Assembly (NCBI GenBank): GCA_944324095.1
Contig: CALUUY010000006.1
Coordinates: forward strand, 1 to 48,270
Direction of reading: 5' to 3'
DNA: 48,270 nt
Source of the DNA: an uncultured Elusimicrobiales bacterium
GTDB taxonomy: Bacteria; Elusimicrobiota; Elusimicrobia; Elusimicrobiales; Elusimicrobiaceae
Position 1 is the stretch's first letter. Each line of letters starts with the position of its first letter. This document shows positions 43,031 to 48,270 of the stretch, in pieces. The position numbers were made by a program, and so were the translations under genes. Under the pieces are notes generated by a model. The model made no database searches. It was given only the letters and a program-made list of their open reading frames with translations, and was not told the origin of the DNA.

Positions 43031-44749
43031 ATGAGAAAAGCAACTTGTGGAGGCTGTAAAACATTCCGCCAGCTTGTATCGCTAAATATAAATTTAGCGC
43101 AGATTGCCCGAGGGGAAAAACAAGCTGATTTGGTTTTAAAAAATGCCTCTTATGTAAACGTTTTTACAAACCAGGTTGAAACGGCTGATATTGCCATTAC
43201 GGACGGCCTTATAGCGGGTGTTGGTAATTACCAAGGCAAACAAGAAATAGATGTGCGCGGCAAGGTGCTGGTGCCCGGGTTTATTGATGGGCATATTCAC
43301 TTGGAGTCTAGCTTAGTTTCCCCGGCGGAGTTTGTTAGAGCGGTGTTGGCTCACGGTACTACGGCCGTAGTTATTGACCCGCACGAAATTACCAACGTTA
43401 TGGGCACCAAAGGCTTGCAATATATGTTACAAGCCACGGAAAACCTGCCGGTAGATGTATTTTTTATGCTACCTTCTTGTGTGCCGGCAACGTCCTTAGA
43501 TGAAGCGGGGGCTAATTTAACCTGGCGCGATACTAATCCATTTTACAAACATCCCCGCGTGTTGGGCCTGGCGGAAATGATGAATTATTATGGTGTAATA
43601 CACGGGGAACAATCTGTGCTGGCCAAATTGGCTTCAGCCCAACAAAAAGGCAAACGTATAGACGGTCACGCCCCCGGGCTGGGTGGAAAAGATTTGGAGG
43701 CTTATGTGGCGTGTGGCATTGGTTCTGATCACGAGTGCTCCTCTTTGCCGGAAGCCAAAGCCAAGTTATCTTTGGGGCAATATATTATGATCCGAGAGGG
43801 CACCGCCGCTCAAAATCTGGCGGCTCTTGCCCCATTATTAACGCCTCAATACGCCCAGCGCTGTATGTTCTGTACCGATGACAAACATCCCAATGACTTG
43901 CTGGATAAAGGCCATATTGATTACATCGTAAGAAACGCGGTTTTGTGCCACGGAGCGGATCCTGTTATTGCTGTTAAAGTGTCCTCTTTTCAGGTGGCCC
44001 AGTATTTTCATTTAGATAACCGGGGCGCTATAGCCCCCGGCTATATGGCTGATATAGTGGCGGTTGATAATTTGCAAAATTTCCAAGTACAGCAAGTGTG
44101 GAAGAAGGGTATTTGCCGCTATAAGGACGGTGCGGTTGTTCCGTTTGATGTTCCGCCAGTCGCTGCTGAGCTGGAAGAAGCCGCCCAGCATACTTTTCAC
44201 GTACAACCGGTTACGGAGGAACATTTTAAAACTACCGGGAAACTGGGGGTTATCGGCTTAGTTCCGGGGGAAATTATATCTACCGATAACGGGCAAGCAG
44301 AGCATATTTCCCTGGAGCAAGACGTTTTAAAAATAGCTGTTATAGAAAGACATCATTATACGGGCCATATCGGTTTGGGGTACGTGCAGGGGTATGGGCT
44401 AAAACACGGGGCGGTGGCAACTTCCGTGGCGCACGATTCCCATAACTTGATTGTTGTGGGGACGAATGAAGCGGATATGGTTGTGGCTGCCAATCAAATT
44501 ATCCGCCAACAAGGCGGTATTGCCGTGGTGGATAAGGGACAGGTTCTGGCTAATGTGGTGTTGGAAATAGCCGGCGTAATGAGTAACGTGCCCTTAAAAC
44601 AAATGAATGAGCAACTGGAAAACGCTAAAATGCAGGCAAAGGCTTTAGGCGTGAGGGAGGGGATTGACCCTTTTATGACGTTGAGTTTTATCTCCCTGCC
44701 GGTTATTCCCAGCCTTCGTTTAACCACACGTGGTTTGGTGCGAGTATAG
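43031..44749 (+). CDS. ade: Adenine deaminase
   Basis: 572 residues of the amidohydrolase superfamily AdeC type. Metal-binding and family motifs: PGFIDGHIHLESSLVSP, VVIDPHEITNV, LGLAEMMNY, GHAPGLGG, GSDHECSS, FCTDDKHP. The C-terminal domain (VATSVAHDSHNLIVVG, MSNVPLK) is also typical. It converts adenine to hypoxanthine and ammonia in purine salvage. It starts at the ATG after GGGAGA; the first 12 residues (MRKATCGGCKTF) are an unusual Cys-containing extension. A terminator follows. No other purine genes lie nearby. Confidence 0.95.
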   Translation: MRKATCGGCKTFRQLVSLNINLAQIARGEKQADLVLKNASYVNVFTNQVETADIAITDGLIAGVGNYQGKQEIDVRGKVLVPGFIDGHIHLESSLVSPAEFVRAVLAHGTTAVVIDPHEITNVMGTKGLQYMLQATENLPVDVFFMLPSCVPATSLDEAGANLTWRDTNPFYKHPRVLGLAEMMNYYGVIHGEQSVLAKLASAQQKGKRIDGHAPGLGGKDLEAYVACGIGSDHECSSLPEAKAKLSLGQYIMIREGTAAQNLAALAPLLTPQYAQRCMFCTDDKHPNDLLDKGHIDYIVRNAVLCHGADPVIAVKVSSFQVAQYFHLDNRGAIAPGYMADIVAVDNLQNFQVQQVWKKGICRYKDGAVVPFDVPPVAAELEEAAQHTFHVQPVTEEHFKTTGKLGVIGLVPGEIISTDNGQAEHISLEQDVLKIAVIERHHYTGHIGLGYVQGYGLKHGAVATSVAHDSHNLIVVGTNEADMVVAANQIIRQQGGIAVVDKGQVLANVVLEIAGVMSNVPLKQMNEQLENAKMQAKALGVREGIDPFMTLSFISLPVIPSLRLTTRGLVRV

Positions 44750-44772
44750 ACGCAAAGATGGTTTACTCATAT

Positions 44773-44803
44773 AAAAATCCCCGGTAATGCCGGGGATTTT
44801 TAC
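44773..44803 (+). terminator. Terminator of ade
   Basis: 12-bp stem aaaaatccccgg/gccggggattttt (about 44773-44784 with 44789-44801), short loop and T5 tail. Confidence 0.9.
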
Positions 44804-44856
44804 ATCCAATTATTAGCCCTATCAAGCTTACTTGTAGTAGCTGTGTGCCCCAATAA

Positions 44857-44880
44857 AAAACCACGCTTTCGCGTGGTTTT
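44857..44880. terminator. Second terminator hairpin next to the tRNA relic
   Basis: 10-bp stem aaaaccacgc/gcgtggtttt (44857-44866 with 44871-44880) and tttc loop, with T-runs on both strands. On the minus strand it follows the tRNA 3' relic at 44884, just as a hairpin follows the relic at 181. Confidence 0.8.
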
Positions 44881-44883
44881 AAA

Positions 44884-44908
44884 TGGTGCGCCCAACAGCA
44901 ATTGAACT
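44884..44908 (-). pseudogene. Second tRNA 3'-end relic (tRNA-Arg-like)
   Basis: On the minus strand it reads AGTTCAATTGCTGTTGGGCGCACCA, i.e. T-loop to acceptor with CCA kept. The T-stem does not pair well (two mismatches), and no anticodon arm or 5' acceptor strand is found to the right. It matches the relic at 181-203 at 21 of 23 positions, in the same orientation, with a terminator just downstream in both cases. Confidence 0.55.
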
Positions 44909-44979
44909 TGCATTTTCATCTGCGTCGGCTGGATTTTGGATAACTGAAGTGTAACCGTGTAAAACCGGCAATATAGTTT

Positions 44980-45915
44980 TTACTGGGTTTTATTATCTTG
45001 TTCTTTTGTTATGTATTTTTTTAACACGTTTTGGATGTTTTTTTGTAAGGATAAAGGCTCTTGTACGTTAATATCCGGTATCCAGTGCAAAATAGTGGGG
45101 GTGATTTCTTGTGCGTTTACCGCTTGGCAGGAAATAATCAGCCCGCCGTTAGGCAGTGTTTTTTCTATTTTTTGCAAAGGGAAATAATCCCGCACTTGAA
45201 AATATTTGGCCACCTGGGGGGATACCTCCAAAACCACTTTTAAAGGCCGTTGCGTATCAAACCAGATGTTGGTGCCTTGGCGAATCAGGTTCTCCGTATC
45301 GGGCGTGTGGGTAAAATATCTCCCCAAAGGTTGGGCCGAGTTTATTTTGTTTAGGCGGAATTTAAGTAATTTGTTATCGTCAGTTAAAGACAATAAATAC
45401 CAAAAACCTTCTATCCAAATTAACTTTAGCGGGCGTACCGGGTAACAGGCTCGTTTGCCGCCAGCATAGCAGATAGAGATTTCTTCTTTATCTTGGATAC
45501 ATTGTGAAATGGTTTTAGCAATAGGCCCTTCCGGGAAGGTTTCCCCTGTGGTAAATTTAACAAAAAAGGGGCTTTCTTTGGTGGCAGTCAGCAGGCGTTT
45601 TTTAAGCTGGGCATACGAGGCATCAAAATTGGCTCCTAATGAGGATGCTACCTCGTGCATAACAATCATTAAAGAGGCCTCTTTGTCAGAAATTTTCATC
45701 TTTTCTAAAGAAAACCCTTCTACAAACGCATATTCCCCGGGGGTTGGGCAATAAAGAGGAAAGTCCGCTTCTTGTATGTCTCTCATATCCCGCTGCAGGG
45801 TGCGTAAAGAAACCCCAATTTCTGCCGCCATATCCGCCAGGCATATAGCTCCTTTGTCTAATGCGTTTAATTCATACAATAGGCGGGTTATTTTGTTGTG
45901 CATTTCTTTTTGCAT
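44980..45915 (-). CDS. WYL-domain transcriptional regulator (HTH N-terminus)
   Basis: 311 residues. An N-terminal winged-helix HTH (about 5-60: LADMAAEIGVSLRTLQRDMRDIQ) is followed by a WYL domain (about 135-215), with the motif as GFWYLLSL and the ligand Arg in LLKFRLNKI. The C-terminal WCX-like extension runs from about 220 on. WYL proteins sense nucleotides or nucleic-acid ligands and often control defence or DNA-damage genes. It is divergent from the AAA+ gene at 46070, and two matching palindromes lie between them. AAGAGG 6 bases before the ATG supports start 45915. Most likely regulates itself and the AAA+ operon. Confidence 0.9.
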   Translation of the reverse strand: MQKEMHNKITRLLYELNALDKGAICLADMAAEIGVSLRTLQRDMRDIQEADFPLYCPTPGEYAFVEGFSLEKMKISDKEASLMIVMHEVASSLGANFDASYAQLKKRLLTATKESPFFVKFTTGETFPEGPIAKTISQCIQDKEEISICYAGGKRACYPVRPLKLIWIEGFWYLLSLTDDNKLLKFRLNKINSAQPLGRYFTHTPDTENLIRQGTNIWFDTQRPLKVVLEVSPQVAKYFQVRDYFPLQKIEKTLPNGGLIISCQAVNAQEITPTILHWIPDINVQEPLSLQKNIQNVLKKYITKEQDNKTQ

Positions 45916-45947
45916 AAAAACCTCTTGCTAATGTTAACAATGTGTAG

Positions 45948-45963
45948 CGACAGGGGGGTGTCG
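45948..45963. promoter_or_regulatory. Palindromic operator candidate 1 (CGACA-N6-TGTCG)
   Basis: Perfect 5-bp half-sites CGACA (45948-45952) and TGTCG (45959-45963) around GGGGGG. It lies just past the predicted start (about 45966) of the WYL gene transcript, where a bound regulator would block its own gene. The same half-sites and spacing recur at 46017, including outer bases g and t. Confidence 0.65.
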
Positions 45964-45972
45964 TTTTTAAAA

Positions 45973-45978
45973 ATTATA
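45973..45978 (-). promoter_or_regulatory. -10 element of the WYL regulator gene
   Basis: Minus-strand TATAAT (complement of 45973-45978), 57 bases before the ATG. The -35 is unclear. Operator candidate 1 lies 9 bases downstream. Confidence 0.45.
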
Positions 45979-46016
45979 CTATCTTTTCCGCTATATTCGT
46001 TTTCATTTTTGCAGCG

Positions 46017-46032
46017 CGACACGATGCTGTCG
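46017..46032. promoter_or_regulatory. Palindromic operator candidate 2 (CGACA-N6-TGTCG)
   Basis: CGACA (46017-46021) and TGTCG (46028-46032) around CGATGC, 69 bp centre to centre from the first palindrome. It lies 37 bases before the AAA+ start codon. A -10-like TACACT at 46044-46049 would place this site over the -35 region of the AAA+ promoter. Confidence 0.65.
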
Positions 46033-46069
46033 TTCGGCTTTTCTACACTATGTCTATCAGGAGGTTTGT

Positions 46070-48052
46070 ATGACTTATAGTTACGATGATTGCCGCAGCT
46101 TTTTTTACATCAACCGCTTATTGGACAATATGGAAGATTTAAACAATGTAGATGAAACGGATGTAATCCGTTGGGCAAACCGTTATGGATTATATAAAGG
46201 GAAAAAGCTTCAAATATTGCCTGAGCGAGTTAAAAAAAGTTCTTACAAAAAGGTTCGTAATTTGTTGTGCCGGTATGAGGTAAAGGACGAACTTTTGCCG
46301 CAGAGTACATTGGAAAAAAATATTGTGTTTGCTAAGCAACTGTTTCATTTGAGTTTGCAAGAGGCGCTGTTATTAGAGGGGGCCATATTATGCCGTAAAA
46401 ATAATTATTTGCGCCATTTTATGATGTGCAATATAAGCTCGAGGGACTTTTCCATCGGCAATATGGCGGCTCTAGCCAATATGCCGGAAGATGATGCTAT
46501 TTCTTTATTGGTTCCCACGGCTCCTTTAATGCGCTTCGGGTTGATTATGGCACGCAAAACTTTTTCTACGGAATATATAGTGCCGGAGGTTATTCGGGAA
46601 TTTTTTAAATATAAGTATAATACGGCAGATGAATTAAAAGCCGCATTTTTGGGTACACCCTTAAAGTGTTCCCATACTCCCCGGGATTTTGCCTACGTGA
46701 AAGAAACAGATTTTGCCGTCAAATTAATGCAAAATGCCGCCCAAAGCAAAGGTTTTAATATCCTTTTGTATGGAAACCCTGGTACAGGAAAAACCACTTT
46801 TGCCCAAATGCTGGCGGCCCGCGCTAAACGCCTTATCTACCCGGTGGGGGAAAAAGTGGATAAAGAGCGTGGGCATAATTATCGTTTACAGGAATTACAC
46901 CAAAAAACCGAGCTTTTGGCCGGGGAACCCCGTTCTTGCCTGCTTTTAGATGAGGCCGAAGACATATTCTCCAGCCGTATGACCCAGTGTGATAAAGTGG
47001 AAATAAACCGCCTGTTGGAAAACAACCCTTGCCCGGTTATTTGGACGACCAATCACATCGAGCGTATGGACCCGGCCTTTATCCGCCGTTTTACTTTAGC
47101 TGTACATTTTGAGGAGCCCCCGGTTAACATTCGCCAAAAGATATGGCGTGCCCAATTAAAATCCTATCAGTTGCCCTGCTCTTACAAGGCCACATTGGCT
47201 TTGGCCAAAGATTTCCCGGTTCCCCCGGCTATGATTACCGGCGCCGCTCGGGCGGCTTCTATAGTGAAAGGTGATTTATACACCGTACGCCAACACCTAG
47301 AAATTATGACGCAAGCCATGCGTGGCGGGCGTAAAGTAAGTGTAGAGGAACAGAAACACAAAGATTTTAATTCCGCCCTTATCAATGCGGATACAGACTT
47401 AGCCTTGCTTACTCAACAAATCAAAAAATTGGGAAAGCTCAACTTTTCGCTTTGTTTATATGGGGCGTCCGGCACAGGTAAATCGGCCTATGCACGGTAT
47501 TTGGCGGATGAACTGGGGCTGGAAGTGCGCCAAGAGCGGGCATCCTCTTTAATTAGCTCTTTTGTGGGAGGAACGGAAGAAAATATTGCAGCAGCCTTTG
47601 CACGCGCTAAGGAAGACAAATTTTTACTGGTGTTTGACGAGGCAGACAGCTTTTTGCAGGATCGTTCCCGCGCTCGCCATTCCTGGGAGATTACCGCTGT
47701 GAACGAAATGCTTACCTGGATGGAAAGCCACCCCTATCCGTTTGTGTGTACCACAAATCTAATGGATCGGTTGGACGCGGCCTGCCTGCGGCGTTTTAGT
47801 TTTAAGGTTAAATACGGCTTTTTAACGGTGCCACAAGTGGTGGAAGCATTTAATTATTTTTATAAGTTGAAAATTTTGCCCCAACAAGTGTATCATTTAA
47901 CTTCACTTACCCCGGGCGACTTTGAAGTAGTAAAAAATAAGGCAGAAATTTTAGATAGTCTAAAAGATGTGGATGCTATTGTTAACCTGCTGGAAGAGGA
48001 ACAGCGGGTTAAACAACAAACTACCACACCTAAGATTGGGTTTTATAAATAG
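46070..48052 (+). CDS. Tandem AAA+ ATPase controlled by a divergent WYL regulator
   Basis: 660 residues. The N-terminal 215 residues are helical and of unknown fold. AAA+ domain 1 has Walker A GNPGTGKT (235-242), Walker B CLLLDEAEDIF, sensor IWTTNH and the arginine pair FIRRF. AAA+ domain 2 has Walker A GASGTGKS (about 465-472), Walker B LLVFDEADSF, CTTNL and CLRRF. Both sites look active. The layout resembles CDC48/Ycf46-like remodelling ATPases, but the N-terminus is not one I know, so the substrate is unknown. AGGAGG 5 bases before the ATG gives strong translation. A small membrane protein follows 9 bases later and could be the partner at the membrane. Confidence 0.87.
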   Translation: MTYSYDDCRSFFYINRLLDNMEDLNNVDETDVIRWANRYGLYKGKKLQILPERVKKSSYKKVRNLLCRYEVKDELLPQSTLEKNIVFAKQLFHLSLQEALLLEGAILCRKNNYLRHFMMCNISSRDFSIGNMAALANMPEDDAISLLVPTAPLMRFGLIMARKTFSTEYIVPEVIREFFKYKYNTADELKAAFLGTPLKCSHTPRDFAYVKETDFAVKLMQNAAQSKGFNILLYGNPGTGKTTFAQMLAARAKRLIYPVGEKVDKERGHNYRLQELHQKTELLAGEPRSCLLLDEAEDIFSSRMTQCDKVEINRLLENNPCPVIWTTNHIERMDPAFIRRFTLAVHFEEPPVNIRQKIWRAQLKSYQLPCSYKATLALAKDFPVPPAMITGAARAASIVKGDLYTVRQHLEIMTQAMRGGRKVSVEEQKHKDFNSALINADTDLALLTQQIKKLGKLNFSLCLYGASGTGKSAYARYLADELGLEVRQERASSLISSFVGGTEENIAAAFARAKEDKFLLVFDEADSFLQDRSRARHSWEITAVNEMLTWMESHPYPFVCTTNLMDRLDAACLRRFSFKVKYGFLTVPQVVEAFNYFYKLKILPQQVYHLTSLTPGDFEVVKNKAEILDSLKDVDAIVNLLEEEQRVKQQTTTPKIGFYK

Positions 48053-48061
48053 GAGAAATAT

Positions 48062-48250
48062 ATGGAATACATAATTGCATTATTGGGTTTATTGTTGGTA
48101 TGGGGGCTAGCTTATTGGTTTGTCCCTGCTAAAGGGAAACGCTTTGCCTTTTGGTTTGGGTTTGTAAATATGGTTTTAGTGGTGTATTTCCAGTTTGTGT
48201 TGCAGCCCTATCGTTTGGAACGCATTGTATTTGATTTAAGCCAAATTTAA
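48062..48250 (+). CDS. Small two-helix membrane protein downstream of the AAA+ gene
   Basis: 62 residues with two membrane segments (about 3-21 and 30-48) and a basic loop (PAKGKRF) between. AGGAGA precedes the ATG, and the AAA+ stop is only 9 bases upstream, so it is cotranscribed. I do not recognise it. A further start codon with cgggga before it appears at 48267, so the operon may continue beyond the window. Confidence 0.7.
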   Translation: MEYIIALLGLLLVWGLAYWFVPAKGKRFAFWFGFVNMVLVVYFQFVLQPYRLERIVFDLSQI

Positions 48251-48270
48251 TGCGCCGGGGATAAAAATGA

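Overview
This 48.3 kb window is bacterial chromosome, most likely from a gut-type Elusimicrobiota species or a close relative. That placement is inferred from the mix of genes: a single short type IV pilin, a stand-alone SWIB protein, an ATP-type PEP carboxykinase paired with an aspartate-type aminotransferase, and double-membrane traits (an outer-membrane beta-barrel, an MsbA-type exporter, a lipoprotein). No rRNA or other strong phylogenetic marker is present, so the phylum is not proven.

Layout. (1) 1-2.8 kb: a small mobile element. Two DUF2924-type genes and a large serine recombinase lie beside a truncated tRNA 3' end; an intact tRNA-Ser(CGA) follows. (2) 2.8-8.1 kb: two tandem membrane-anchored alpha/beta hydrolases on the minus strand, then the DUF2157 / DUF4401 / GDYXXLXY membrane trio and an Mrp/NBP35-like Fe-S carrier. 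(3) 8.1-14 kb: central metabolism (aminotransferase, pckA), SWIB protein, pilin, and a beta-carbonic anhydrase overlapping a MurNAc/sucrose-type PTS permease. (4) 14-19.7 kb: mostly minus strand, with a radical SAM protein, a D-2-hydroxyacid dehydrogenase, a DigH-like lipoprotein and a GH3 hexosaminidase; the last two suggest peptidoglycan turnover. (5) 19.8-24.2 kb: four exported proteins of mostly unknown role: a Cys-rich protein, a beta-barrel, a trypsin-fold protease, and a protein with an HNH/AHH-like histidine pattern.

(6) 24.7-42.7 kb: a surface polysaccharide locus, all on the plus strand. It holds a WbsX-GT9 fusion, the dTDP-rhamnose set rfbA-rfbC-rfbD-rfbB, RgpF-like rhamnan proteins, a large repeat-bearing glycosyltransferase and an unknown protein in an AT-rich stretch, an acetyltransferase, an MsbA-like ABC exporter, an AlgJ/AlgI-type O-acetylation pair whose AlgI has a TGA at a conserved Trp, a second diverged rfbA, a second RgpF-like gene and an acetyltransferase relic. 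Together they would make, O-acetylate and export a rhamnose-containing glycan. (7) 43-48.3 kb: adenine deaminase, a second tRNA-3'-end-like relic, and a WYL regulator divergent from a tandem AAA+ ATPase and a small membrane protein.

The strongest undescribed candidate is the WYL / double-AAA+ module: its intergenic region carries two matching palindromes, CGACA-N6-TGTCG, 69 bp apart. Other points of note are the nonsense codon in algI, the exported protease / nuclease-like cluster, several genes that may be leaderless, and a terminator-like hairpin in the leader of the rhamnose operon.
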